Origin: Cyclobacteriaceae bacterium
GTDB lineage: Bacteria > Bacteroidota > Bacteroidia > Cytophagales > Cyclobacteriaceae
Direction of reading: 5' to 3'
DNA: 64,000 nt
Assembly: GCA_028281285.1 (NCBI GenBank)
Contig: JANQKF010000015.1
Location: 124,001-188,000 of the forward strand
The translations under genes were made by a program, and so were the position numbers. Shown here one piece after another: positions 9,968 through 18,940 of the stretch. The first letter of the stretch is position 1. Every line of letters starts with the position of its first letter. The notes below the pieces were generated by a model, which did not search any database, was not told the DNA's origin, and was given only the letters and a program-made list of their open reading frames with translations.

Positions 9968-10214
9968 GGGAAATCTGGGCTGAGATTCCAGCGTTAAATC
10001 CATGATATCGACCGTTGAATTTTTAAGTCTGCCTTTTAACAGGGATTAACAGATTTTTAACATTTTTTATGAAACAATTCTGCCAACTTGCGTGTATATA
10101 ATACAGAAGTTAATTCTAAAGAGGATTTTCAAACGGTGTACTGACAAAATAATATTTGGAATAAGCCGTTTTAAACATAGTTAGTTAGTTTTTAGTATTT
10201 TAAGGTTGAAGTTG
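9968..10214. other. Gene-free stretch; possible small RNA or long leader
   Basis: No ORF above about 15 codons is convincing. One tiny frame begins at 10069 (MKQFCQLACI, then stop). The sequence is AT-rich with repeated TTAACA words near 10035-10065 and a TATAAT-like word near 10095. It leads directly into an isolated strong terminator, so it could encode a small RNA or be the attenuated leader of the downstream transporter. No known RNA family was recognised. Confidence 0.35.
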
Positions 10215-10247
10215 AAAAGAGCGCCTGGTTAGCGCTCTTTTCCTTTT
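10215..10247 (+). terminator. Orphan rho-independent terminator
   Basis: A perfect 10-bp stem (AAAAGAGCGC / GCGCTCTTTT) with a 7-nt loop is followed by TCCTTTT. No protein gene precedes it on the + strand, and the transporter gene starts 90 bp later. Confidence 0.75.
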
Positions 10248-10336
10248 ATACAGTCCACAAATCACCTCTTGCAAAGTTCTTTTCTATCTGATTCAAATAT
10301 TCTGTTAAATTGAAAGGCGATTAATTTTAACTGACC

Positions 10337-11782
10337 TTGAAACAACCTCAGTTTGCCGGTGCGAAATCCTTTGGTCTCATTGCCGGGCCCCTACTCTTCT
10401 TTCTGATCATTCTACTGACTCCGGAAAACATCCTTACACCGGAAGCATGGAAGGTCATCGGGATTGCCCTCTGGATGGTGGTTTGGTGGGTGACGGAAGC
10501 GGCCCCTATTCCGGTTACTGCCCTATTGCCAATAATTCTATTTTCAATTACAGGTGTTTTCACCATTGACGAAGCCACGGCACCTTATGCAAATAAGATT
10601 ATCTTCTTATTTATGGGCGGCTTTATGCTTGGGTTGGCTATGGAACGTCATAACCTTCATAAACGAATCGCCCTCAATCTAATTAAGAAAACAGGCACAA
10701 ACCCAAATGGGATTGTGCTGGGCTTCATGCTCACGACTGCATTTATCTCCATGTGGATCAGTAATACGGCTACAACAGTTATGATGCTGCCTATTGCCCT
10801 ATCGATTACCAGCCTATTAAACGTTCAGGGAACCACAGACAAGGGGAAGCAAAGATTCGCCTTAGCTCTGATGCTCGGTATCGCATATGCAGCCAATATT
10901 GGTGGTACAGCAACCATTGTAGGGACACCACCCAATGTTGCATGGGTAGGTTTCATGGATACTATGATGGATTTTGAAGTCACCTTTGCTAAATACCTCA
11001 CCGTTGGTTTGCCTGTAGCCATAATCATGCTTGCCATCACTTACTTCCTACTTACGCGAGTGATGTTTCCTAATAAAGTGAATCGACTTTCAGAATCTAG
11101 CCAGGTTATCGATGATCAACTGAAAGAGCTGGGCAAAATGAGCAAGGCCGAGAAGTATGTAGCCACCATAGCCATTTGTACAGCCCTGGCATGGATTTTC
11201 AGAACCAATTTGAATTCCTGGTTCAATACCACCTTATTGAGTGATGCCTTGATAGCAATGGCCGGAGCTGTAGCCATGTTTGTAGCTCCTTTGAATCTCA
11301 GAAAAGGAGAATTCCTAATGGAATGGGAATACACAAAAAACCTACCATGGGGCATTTTGCTACTTTTCGGAGGTGGCTTGACACTGGCCAAAGCAATGGA
11401 AAAAACCAATATTGTTCAGGCGGTTGGTGAGGCCATGGCTCAAAGCAATGTCAATCAGTTTGTGTTGATCCTGGCTTTATGCGCATTTATGCTTTTTATG
11501 ACGGAAATCATGAGCAATGTAGCTTTGACCGTCATTTTTATTCCAGTTGTTTTGGGTATTTCTGTTAGCCTCAATATTAACCCAATGTACCTTTCGCTGC
11601 CTGTTACGCTGGCTGCTAGTTACGCTTTTATGATGCCAATATCTACACCACCAAATGCCATCGTGTTTTCAAGTGGAATGATACGGATAAAAGATATGAT
11701 CAGGGCTGGATTCTTTCTTAATATCATTGCAATACTCCTACTGGCAATCCTTTCCAAAACACTCATACCACTTATTTATTAA
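10337..11782 (+). CDS. SLC13/DASS family sodium-coupled anion (dicarboxylate) symporter
   Basis: This is a 481-residue inner-membrane transporter with about 11-12 hydrophobic segments. It carries the two Ser-Asn-Thr-type signatures of the DASS family: SNTATTVMMLP (about 141-151) and SNVALTVIFIP (about 393-403), plus GGTATIVGTPPN and ISTPPNAIVFSSG, which build the two halves of the substrate and sodium site. Family members take up succinate, malate, fumarate, citrate or sulfate with sodium. The exact substrate is not readable, though dicarboxylate is the likeliest. The start is taken as TTG, because an in-frame stop lies 9 bp upstream and no ATG occurs before the first membrane segment. Confidence 0.93.
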   Translation: MKQPQFAGAKSFGLIAGPLLFFLIILLTPENILTPEAWKVIGIALWMVVWWVTEAAPIPVTALLPIILFSITGVFTIDEATAPYANKIIFLFMGGFMLGLAMERHNLHKRIALNLIKKTGTNPNGIVLGFMLTTAFISMWISNTATTVMMLPIALSITSLLNVQGTTDKGKQRFALALMLGIAYAANIGGTATIVGTPPNVAWVGFMDTMMDFEVTFAKYLTVGLPVAIIMLAITYFLLTRVMFPNKVNRLSESSQVIDDQLKELGKMSKAEKYVATIAICTALAWIFRTNLNSWFNTTLLSDALIAMAGAVAMFVAPLNLRKGEFLMEWEYTKNLPWGILLLFGGGLTLAKAMEKTNIVQAVGEAMAQSNVNQFVLILALCAFMLFMTEIMSNVALTVIFIPVVLGISVSLNINPMYLSLPVTLAASYAFMMPISTPPNAIVFSSGMIRIKDMIRAGFFLNIIAILLLAILSKTLIPLIY

Positions 11783-11839
11783 GTGATAATTCCAGCCTAA
11801 AGAGAAAACAGGGTATATTCACAATCAAAGATCAACCCT

Positions 11840-12532
11840 ATGCTTAAAAAGAAACACCTCCTCTTTTTCTTGATCATTGTCATCTCCTTTTCGATGACCT
11901 CGTGCATTAATTTTATCGAACATGTCCTTTTTCACAAAAACGGAAGTGGTACCTATACGGCTTCAATTGATATGAGCAAGTTGGGCGATATGATCAAAAG
12001 TTTGGGAGATGATGCTGATGCCGAAACTGGACTGGGAGAAATGAATAATGAATTCAAAAAGGCTTCAAGAAAAATAGAGGCGCAAGAAGGCGTTACCAAC
12101 GTCAGGACTGATTTTGATGAGGAGAGTTTCAAAATGAGCATCTCCTTTGATTTTCAAGACATTGACGCACTTAATCGTGGGATGAGTGCATACTATCATG
12201 ATTCTGAAAGGGATGGAAACGAAGTTCAGCAGCATATTTTCTTCACTAAAGGAAGGAAATCGATCACCAGAACTAGCTATAGCAAATTAACCGAGGCTTT
12301 GACAGAAGCCCTAAAAGAAGATGGTGAGGTAACTATGGACCCGGCCGTATTATTGGGAGACATGTATTTCCAGCTTGAAATGTCATTTGAAGGTGGGATC
12401 AAATCGGTCTCCAACAATGAGTATTCCCAAGGTACGGGTGCTCAAAAAAACAGCCTGACCTGGCGTAAGTACATCTTCAAAGAATCGGATGCCAACAAGA
12501 ATATGGAAGTGACTGTCCGTACCAGGAAGTAG
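11840..12532 (+). CDS. Hypothetical lipoprotein
   Basis: This is a 230-residue lipoprotein with signal MLKKKHLLFFLIIVISFSMTSC, the acylated Cys at 22. The mature part is hydrophilic and mixed alpha/beta, with segments GSGTYTASIDMSKLGDMIKSL and VRTDFDEESFKMSISFDFQD. I do not recognise a named domain. The style resembles Bacteroidota conserved lipoproteins in which an N-terminal beta strand pair is followed by helices. It is 58 bp after the transporter gene on the same strand and converges on the M28 peptidase gene 4 bp away. Confidence 0.8.
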   Translation: MLKKKHLLFFLIIVISFSMTSCINFIEHVLFHKNGSGTYTASIDMSKLGDMIKSLGDDADAETGLGEMNNEFKKASRKIEAQEGVTNVRTDFDEESFKMSISFDFQDIDALNRGMSAYYHDSERDGNEVQQHIFFTKGRKSITRTSYSKLTEALTEALKEDGEVTMDPAVLLGDMYFQLEMSFEGGIKSVSNNEYSQGTGAQKNSLTWRKYIFKESDANKNMEVTVRTRK

Positions 12533-12536
12533 ATTA

Positions 12537-14192
12537 CTACCTTTTTTTCAAACTCATATCGGCATCCCTTTTGGCCTTGAATTCGGAACCCTCCGACCAT
12601 TGCGGGAAATAACTCTCATTCGCCAATCGATAACCGACATTAAAGAGTAGCTTGGCATCAAGGGCAATACCTTTTAAATCCCATTCCTCTGGTTCATAAT
12701 TATCTCCCTGTCGATGGTACTTATAAGCCAGGTACTCCTGGGTTTTTTCCTCAATAAATTCCTTGCCTTTAGTCATATGTTCAAATGAACCTGAAGCATA
12801 AAGTGCCGGTATACCCACTTTTGCAAAATTGAAGTGATCGGACCTGAAAAAATATCCTTTGCCGGGATCAGGATCCGGAATAATATAGCGCCCCTGCTTT
12901 TCCGCTTCAGCCTTTGCATACTCATCCAATTCTGATTGTCCGTACCCTGTAATAGTCAAATCCTTCATCTCTCCATAAGCCGGCAATCCATCCATATTAA
13001 TGTTCGCCACGGTTTGGTTTGGTGGATAAATCGGATTTTGACCATAGAATGCCGAGCCCAAAAGGCCCTGTTCCTCAGCCGTAACAAAGATAAAGACTAA
13101 TGATCGCTTTGGTTTCTTCTCCAATTTGGCGAAAGCCTCTGCTATGGCCAGCATGCCCGTCACCCCGGTTGCATTGTCGTGAGCTCCATTGTAAATCGAA
13201 TCACCATCAACTACGTCTCCGGTTCCAAGGTGGTCCCAGTGAGAAGAATAGATGATATATTCATCCTTTTGTTCAGTACCGGGTAACAGGGCCACAACAT
13301 TCTTCGACATGTCCCTTTTGACCTCGTTTCTGAGCTCTACTGAAGCATTCATATTCATTAATATCGGTTTGAATCCGGCCGTCTTTGCAAGTTGAGAATG
13401 GTTTTCGATGTCAGCATCATTGAATAGTTCTCCAGCCATGTTCCGTGTAATCCAACCTTGAATAGCACATTTATAAGGAGGGTTAGGGTCGTCAAGATTG
13501 AGTTTGGCTCCAGTCCATGAGCTTTGAACCACTGTCCACGGGTAACCTGCAGGGATAGTTTCATGGACGATCAGCACTCCTGCTGCTCCCTGACGTGCAG
13601 CTTCTTCATACTTATAAGTCCACCGACCATAATAAGTCATTTCGTCTCCCTTAAAGAGCTTGTCATCACCGCTTCCAAAGCCCGGATCGTTGACCATTAC
13701 AATAACTGTCTTCCCTTCTACATTAAGGCCGTCATAGTCATTCCAACCATATTCTGGAGCCACTATCCCAAAGCCTGCAAATACCAATTCTGATTGGTCA
13801 AGCGCTAACTCCTCCTCTACTCTTTCTGAATACACCACAAAGTCTTCATTGGCTTTGAAAGCTTTGGTTGTATTCCGAATTCTAATCGTCATATCCGGTG
13901 ACTGATATCCTGTAATCTCAACCAGAGGAACATCCTGAAAATAGCTGTCTCCATTACCCGGTCGCAATCCCATTGCTCTCAATTCAGACTCCAGATAGTG
14001 GACTGTCTTTTCTTCTCCTTCGGTAAAAGGCTTTCGTCCCATAAACTCATCCGAAGCAAGAATACTCAAATGGCGATCGATCGTAACTGTATCCATTTCA
14101 ACATCCACCGTTTCGGTAGTTGTAGTCGTGGAATCACAAGAAGTGAAGAGAATGATCAAGATGCACATTAGAGTGAATGCGGTGTTCTTCAT
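12537..14192 (-). CDS. M28 family zinc peptidase with PA domain, lipoprotein
   Basis: This is a 551-residue envelope peptidase. Signal peptide and lipobox LFTSC place the acylated Cys at 19. A protease-associated (PA) domain spans about 130-230 (GKTVIVMVNDPG, GAAGVLIVHE). The M28 catalytic domain has the zinc-site and catalytic residues in order: H318 (SSHWDHLG), D339 (GAHDNATG), E373-E374 (TAEEQGLLGS) and a late His (RSDHFNF). It therefore looks active as an aminopeptidase or carboxypeptidase. It is probably anchored at the cell surface or periplasm and releases amino acids from peptides. Its start lies back to back with the lipoprotein gene at 14261. Confidence 0.93.
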   Translation of the reverse strand: MKNTAFTLMCILIILFTSCDSTTTTTETVDVEMDTVTIDRHLSILASDEFMGRKPFTEGEEKTVHYLESELRAMGLRPGNGDSYFQDVPLVEITGYQSPDMTIRIRNTTKAFKANEDFVVYSERVEEELALDQSELVFAGFGIVAPEYGWNDYDGLNVEGKTVIVMVNDPGFGSGDDKLFKGDEMTYYGRWTYKYEEAARQGAAGVLIVHETIPAGYPWTVVQSSWTGAKLNLDDPNPPYKCAIQGWITRNMAGELFNDADIENHSQLAKTAGFKPILMNMNASVELRNEVKRDMSKNVVALLPGTEQKDEYIIYSSHWDHLGTGDVVDGDSIYNGAHDNATGVTGMLAIAEAFAKLEKKPKRSLVFIFVTAEEQGLLGSAFYGQNPIYPPNQTVANINMDGLPAYGEMKDLTITGYGQSELDEYAKAEAEKQGRYIIPDPDPGKGYFFRSDHFNFAKVGIPALYASGSFEHMTKGKEFIEEKTQEYLAYKYHRQGDNYEPEEWDLKGIALDAKLLFNVGYRLANESYFPQWSEGSEFKAKRDADMSLKKR

Positions 14193-14260
14193 ATCAACAA
14201 ATTCAAAAGTTCGAAATTAAGGATAAATTGAACCGACTCCATAAATTGAGAAATCTTTCG

Positions 14261-14743
14261 ATGTCCATACTCCAAATGCGATCAACAATAGTCATTATCA
14301 TAATCGCAACACTAATCACGAGTTGCTCGGTGACAAAGAAGTCAAGCCAACGCTTGAATGATGACATTGCCCTGGAGAATAAATTACTATTCCTTACGAT
14401 CAAAGTGAATAAAGGCATTGAAAGACCAGAGTTTGACATCATTGACCAAAAGGTGGTGGACGGGAAGCTTAAGCGACCAATGCCTGAGACATTGAGAAGA
14501 CCTGATCATTTTGTTTGCGAATTCAAGGGCTCAGATGATCAAATACTGGCTCGTATTGCTGTTGAGAATCCGTTAACCAAAGTAGTCGAAGCCCCGAATG
14601 AGAATGGCAGCTTCAAAAAGGCTCAAATTGACCTGGATTCTTCGTCTTTTGTAATTCGCCTACAATATTCTGCTAAAATGGAAAAACTTGTGATATCTTA
14701 CGATACTGGTGAGGTGCTCAAAGAATTGACCCTTAAAAAATGA
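14261..14743 (+). CDS. Hypothetical lipoprotein
   Basis: This is a secreted lipoprotein of 160 residues (start at 14261) or 155 (ATG at 14276). The frame is open further upstream, to 14177, but that would overlap the divergent peptidase gene and put extra residues before the signal peptide MRSTIVIIIIATLITSCS. The mature domain is short and beta-rich (RRPDHFVCEFKG ... FVIRLQYSAKMEKLVISYD). No family was recognised. The stop overlaps the next ATG by 4 bp, so it is translationally coupled to the M64 peptidase and may assist it. Confidence 0.75.
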   Translation: MSILQMRSTIVIIIIATLITSCSVTKKSSQRLNDDIALENKLLFLTIKVNKGIERPEFDIIDQKVVDGKLKRPMPETLRRPDHFVCEFKGSDDQILARIAVENPLTKVVEAPNENGSFKKAQIDLDSSSFVIRLQYSAKMEKLVISYDTGEVLKELTLKK

Positions 14744-16143
14744 AGAAGTTCATCACCATATTGATTCTCATGGGTTTACCCACACTGCTCACCGCGCAGC
14801 AATTTGAGGTGGTAACAATAGCCGAAACTGCCTCAATAGACAAAAGGATCAATCTTGTGTTCCTTGGAGATGGGTATCGCTCGGCACAATTGGGACAATA
14901 CTTGAACGATGTAGAGGACATTGTCGAGCAACTGTTTGATACTAGCCCACTCAAAGAGTATAAGGATCATTTCAATGTGTATGCCATCAAAGTCCCTTCC
15001 AACGAAAGTGGAGCGGCTCGCGATCCTGCAGCACTAATCGACAATTACTTTGGTAGCACCTACAATTATGCGGGCATTGAGAGACTTCTTGTCCCGACCC
15101 GAAACGATCGGGTAGCCGCAGTATTGGCTGATAACTTTCCTCAATACGACCAGGTATTCATGGTAGTAAACGATGACAAGTATGGGGGCAGCGGTGGTTG
15201 GATTGCCACTGCTTCTACACACAGCGAATCAGGAGAGGTTGCCATTCACGAAATCGGGCATTCTTTTGCCGCGTTGTCTGACGAGTATTGGGCAGGAAGT
15301 CAATACGCCTGGGAAACAGACAATATGACCAGAAACAGCAATACTTCAACCAATAAGTGGACGAACTGGATCGGTGACCAGGGAATAGGAATCTATCCTC
15401 ATTCGGGTGATGCTACCTGGTACAAACCTCATCAAAACTGTAAAATGCAATTCTTAGGAGTAGACTTCTGTGCAGTTTGCATTGAGTCCCTTATCAAAAC
15501 CATTCATTCACTAACCAATCCAGTTGATGCCTTCGACCCAACAGAACAAGACCAATTGAATTCGATACAAAACTTTGGTTATACTCGGCTTAGCCCTACT
15601 CCCAATACACTTAAAAGCTTTTGGGTTTTGGACAATGATACAATTGAATACAATACAGATATCATTTCCTTGCAGTCCAACGAATTAAGTGGTCTTCACC
15701 AACTAAAACTGAGCGTTGTCGACACCACTAAATTCTCCAGAAAGAACACACTAAAAATGTCAACGATCACTTGGTCAATCGAGGGTGGAGCTCCTTCAAA
15801 CCAAGTGAGAAGTGAATTCATAACTTCAATTATTCTGAGACAAGATTTGGAGACCCCGGTAGTTACAGGAGTAGATGACCTATTTATCACTGACATTGCC
15901 CTCAATACCTACCCAAATCCGGCCGGTGAGAAAATCACAATTACATTTAACAATCCGACTCCTGCACCCTTTGAGCTTCAGCTTGTCGACATAGGTGGCA
16001 AAATGTTTCAGCAAAATTCAATTGATTTACTGCCGCAAGGGCCTCAACGATTCGAGGTAAATACTTCGGAAATCTCTACCGGTCTTTTTCTTGTTTATAT
16101 GAGAATCGGAGATCGATTGGTGATCCAAAAAGTAATTAAATGA
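14740..16143 (+). CDS. Secreted M64 family metallopeptidase with T9SS sorting domain
   Basis: This is a 467-residue exported zinc peptidase. It has an N-terminal signal peptide (MKKFITILILMGLPTLLTAQ). The IgA-peptidase M64 domain includes INLVFLGDGY and the zinc site H170-E171-x2-H174 in HEIGHSFAALSDEYW. The last ~75 residues are a type A T9SS C-terminal domain (TYPNPAGEKITITF ... STGLFLVYMRIGD ... QKVIK). It should be moved across the outer membrane by the same gliding/T9SS machinery that GldH belongs to. The substrate is unknown; the name of the family refers to Clostridium IgA protease. It is coupled to the upstream lipoprotein gene. Confidence 0.93.
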   Translation: MKKFITILILMGLPTLLTAQQFEVVTIAETASIDKRINLVFLGDGYRSAQLGQYLNDVEDIVEQLFDTSPLKEYKDHFNVYAIKVPSNESGAARDPAALIDNYFGSTYNYAGIERLLVPTRNDRVAAVLADNFPQYDQVFMVVNDDKYGGSGGWIATASTHSESGEVAIHEIGHSFAALSDEYWAGSQYAWETDNMTRNSNTSTNKWTNWIGDQGIGIYPHSGDATWYKPHQNCKMQFLGVDFCAVCIESLIKTIHSLTNPVDAFDPTEQDQLNSIQNFGYTRLSPTPNTLKSFWVLDNDTIEYNTDIISLQSNELSGLHQLKLSVVDTTKFSRKNTLKMSTITWSIEGGAPSNQVRSEFITSIILRQDLETPVVTGVDDLFITDIALNTYPNPAGEKITITFNNPTPAPFELQLVDIGGKMFQQNSIDLLPQGPQRFEVNTSEISTGLFLVYMRIGDRLVIQKVIK

Positions 16144-16147
16144 GCCT

Positions 16148-16179
16148 TTTGCATCAATTCGATAAAGCTATTAGCTTTG
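16148..16179 (+). promoter_or_regulatory. Bacteroidota-type promoter of the gene at 16184
   Basis: TTTG (16148-16151), 20 bp, TAGCTTTG (16172-16179). The ATG follows 4 bp after the -7 box, so transcription would begin at or within a few bases of the start codon. Confidence 0.55.
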
Positions 16180-16183
16180 ATTA

Positions 16184-16945
16184 ATGCGTTCTCTCATTTC
16201 ACTACTACTCATATTCTATTTTCAAACCACATTTGCTCAAAGTGGAGATCGAATTTCTAATACCAAAACTGCTGGCCAGGCTACTCAAATTGGAGAACCA
16301 CTAACCGGTCTATGGGGTGTGACAGAAGTTAAGGTCGGTGATCAGGCCAGGACACCAACGGCACGATGGTTTCAGCTCAATTCAGACAGCACGGCTTTAA
16401 GCGGTAACGGTTGGTTGCAACATAGTCAGGACGAATGGAAATTTGACGAAATCACCAAAGAGATCCTCTTTGTTAGCAATGGCATTCCCGATGAGTATGG
16501 TGCATTTAAAACTACCCTATCAAGAGACCAAATGACCTGGGAACGAATTGAAGATAACATGCGTGTGATTGTCAGTCTGAGAAGAATTGGAGAGAAACCC
16601 ATTGCTCCATGGGATGAAGCCGTGGGCGTATGGAAAGTCTATCAGGCACAGGGCATCGATCCGGAGACCAAGGCCATTAAAAACCATTATAGTTTGGATC
16701 CTACCTGGTATCGAATTCGTTGGGATCGTCACTTCGTAAAGTATGATGCAGAAGGAAAAAGAACCCAATTTGGAGTTTGGCATATGGATGCGCACCGTCC
16801 AACTCTCACGCTTTTTGATACTGGAAATGATTCCAAAGAGACCTGGCAATACACCTTCAAAAACGGGCAGATGATTTGGGAAAAGGAAAACGATGATGAG
16901 ATTCTCAGGCTCGTTTTTCAGAAGGACTTTAAAATTGGAAATTAA
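16184..16945 (+). CDS. Hypothetical secreted protein with duplicated lipocalin-like domain
   Basis: This is a 253-residue protein with a clear signal peptide (MRSLISLLLIFYFQTTFAQ). The mature part appears to be an internal duplication. GLWGVTEVKVGD...RWFQLNSDS...MTWER (about 43-128) and GVWKVYQAQGID...TWYRIRWDR...MIWEK (about 147-235) share the same Trp pattern, consistent with two small beta-barrel lipocalin-like units. Function unknown. A consensus promoter sits immediately before the ATG. The gene converges on the hydrolase at 17008. Confidence 0.78.
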   Translation: MRSLISLLLIFYFQTTFAQSGDRISNTKTAGQATQIGEPLTGLWGVTEVKVGDQARTPTARWFQLNSDSTALSGNGWLQHSQDEWKFDEITKEILFVSNGIPDEYGAFKTTLSRDQMTWERIEDNMRVIVSLRRIGEKPIAPWDEAVGVWKVYQAQGIDPETKAIKNHYSLDPTWYRIRWDRHFVKYDAEGKRTQFGVWHMDAHRPTLTLFDTGNDSKETWQYTFKNGQMIWEKENDDEILRLVFQKDFKIGN

Positions 16946-17007
16946 ACTCAATAAAGAACGGAGAATTTTAGCATCTGCATTTCAAATCACCTCCCTTTTA
17001 TTCCAAC

Positions 17008-17958
17008 TTAATTCAAAGCATCAAGAAGAATTTTTTGAAAAGCGCCAGGTCGATCCAACCAAACCGAATGAGCCGCTTTGTCCAAAATATGCAAATTGAC
17101 ATTTTTAAATTCTCCCAGCCACTTTTGATGAAGTCTGACGCCATAATCACCAAATTCGTGATAACCAAATATATAGTGGATTGGGTAAGGATGACTTTTG
17201 ATATTATTCAAGAAATTAAACCTAACACCTGTCTTCTCAGGACTTAGATATTGATTAAGTCGGGGGTTGTAGAAACTCCTGCCACCTCTGACCTTTTGCC
17301 AGTTTTCAAGGTTGAAGATTTGACCTGAAGCATACAATAACTTCCATTTATATGACTCCATTTTACTTTTCCCATAACCCGTATTCTGTTCAATTTCTGC
17401 CATTTTTATTTCTATGTCAGCTCGCTCAACAAATCGGGCTCTTGCTGATTGGGCCTCTCTCATTACTGCCATATCTTGGGCGTTCGGCCACTTGGGAATA
17501 AAGCCAGAGATAATGATGATCTCTTCTACATGCTTAGGATGTTTGGCCAAATATTCATACGCATAGTGGGCTCCCATGGAATGTGCAATAAGCTTAAGTT
17601 TTGATTCTCCAAGTTCTATCCTCAATTGCTCCAAATCCATCACATAGTTCTCTATAGTTATTTTTTTGTGATACAATGAATCCGGAACCGGAGACCGCAA
17701 TGCACCTCGTTGATCGAAGAGTATAAATCTAAACTGCCCCTGAAGTGGGTAGAGAAAATCAATCATATAACTATGTTCCTGTCCATAACCTCCATGAAGG
17801 CCAACAACCGTTGGCCCATGGCCAAATTCATGAACATATATTTCAGTGGAATCATGGCTCTGCAAATACCACTCTTCCTCATTTAATAGGCCTGTACCTT
17901 GACCCAAAATCAAAGAGCAAACCAAAAACATAGGGATACCCAAAAGCGGTTTTTTCAT
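17008..17958 (-). CDS. Secreted alpha/beta hydrolase
   Basis: This is a 316-residue alpha/beta hydrolase of the prolyl-aminopeptidase (S33)-like type with an N-terminal signal sequence. Visible are the oxyanion region GLHGGYG, FDQRGALRS, the nucleophile elbow AHSMGAH (Ser), and a late catalytic His in KAAHSVWLDRPG. It is probably periplasmic. The substrate is unknown and could be a peptide or an ester. It stands alone between convergent and unidirectional neighbours. Confidence 0.87.
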   Translation of the reverse strand: MKKPLLGIPMFLVCSLILGQGTGLLNEEEWYLQSHDSTEIYVHEFGHGPTVVGLHGGYGQEHSYMIDFLYPLQGQFRFILFDQRGALRSPVPDSLYHKKITIENYVMDLEQLRIELGESKLKLIAHSMGAHYAYEYLAKHPKHVEEIIIISGFIPKWPNAQDMAVMREAQSARARFVERADIEIKMAEIEQNTGYGKSKMESYKWKLLYASGQIFNLENWQKVRGGRSFYNPRLNQYLSPEKTGVRFNFLNNIKSHPYPIHYIFGYHEFGDYGVRLHQKWLGEFKNVNLHILDKAAHSVWLDRPGAFQKILLDALN

Positions 17959-18045
17959 AGTCTTCTTTTGGATTAATGACGGATATAATGGGTTCAGGTA
18001 ATTATTAATCCGTGAACTGGGGACATTTTCAGCTGAGCTGAGGGA

Positions 18046-18870
18046 TTAATTCAATAATCGAAAGTCTATCCATTTCCTGAAACCGGTGGATTTTGAATTG
18101 GAAGTATACAAATACTCTGTCAAACCCTTAAGCTTAATAGCCAACCGGTCTTTGAAGTAAGGCTCAAAACCCTCAATAAATTCAAGGTTTACAATCTGGG
18201 ATCTATTAAGTCTAAAAAACAGGTAAGGGTTAAGCTCCTCTTCAAGTTGTGTCAAAGACGAATGATTCAATGGGTAACTCTTGTTACCCTGGAGAACTGC
18301 AAAGACAACACCTTCTTCGATTTGGAAATATTGAACCTCTCCAAGGTCAAGTATTAAGGTTTTGCTATTTGTGGTAGTATTGAGCTTGCTTCTATATTTT
18401 CTCAATGCCGTACCAAGTGAATCATTCTCTTTGATTAGTTCTTTGCTTTTTTCTTCAGCTGATCGTATGGAGGTTTCATGACCTATATAAAACAAAGCAA
18501 TCAAAGCCTGAAAATTTATAATCATCATGAGCTCCTTAAACATCCTGAAGTCGATCACCCACTGGCCCCGGGAGATACCATAAAAAACCCATTGAAACAA
18601 TGAAAGTAATAGAATGGTCACTGCAAAGCTTAGAAAAAATCCAAACCAATATCTCCTGTGTTTATTCTTGAATTCAAGTTCTTTTAAAACCATATGACTT
18701 ACTCCAATGGCCATTAGAGCAAACAAGACACCATAAACAATCGAATCAGGGTAATATCGAATCTGAGTGATATGAGCGGCTTGGAGTAACGAAAGAAACA
18801 ATTGATATGTGGCTGCAGCAACAGCCACCAGAATCACCAGTTTGAAAAACTTTATCGCTTTTGGAATCAT
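18046..18870 (-). CDS. Membrane-anchored LytTR transcriptional regulator
   Basis: This 274-residue protein has four hydrophobic segments in the first ~130 residues, a short coiled-coil linker (about 135-165) and a C-terminal LytTR DNA-binding domain (about 175-270; YFQIEEGVVFAVL, FFRLNRSQIVNLEFI). There is no receiver domain, so it is not a classical response regulator; it probably senses a membrane signal directly. A -7 box TATATTTG lies on the - strand at 18909-18902 in the short gap after rarA. Target genes are unknown. Confidence 0.87.
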   Translation of the reverse strand: MIPKAIKFFKLVILVAVAAATYQLFLSLLQAAHITQIRYYPDSIVYGVLFALMAIGVSHMVLKELEFKNKHRRYWFGFFLSFAVTILLLSLFQWVFYGISRGQWVIDFRMFKELMMIINFQALIALFYIGHETSIRSAEEKSKELIKENDSLGTALRKYRSKLNTTTNSKTLILDLGEVQYFQIEEGVVFAVLQGNKSYPLNHSSLTQLEEELNPYLFFRLNRSQIVNLEFIEGFEPYFKDRLAIKLKGLTEYLYTSNSKSTGFRKWIDFRLLN

Positions 18871-18940
18871 GTCTCAATCAAATTTTCAAATTTTTGGAGC
18901 TCAAATATAATCTGTACCAAAACTTCCAAGAGTATTGGCC

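Noticed and set aside
18046-18870. Calling the membrane LytTR protein a two-component response regulator
   Set aside because: It has no receiver domain; the N-terminus is four membrane segments.
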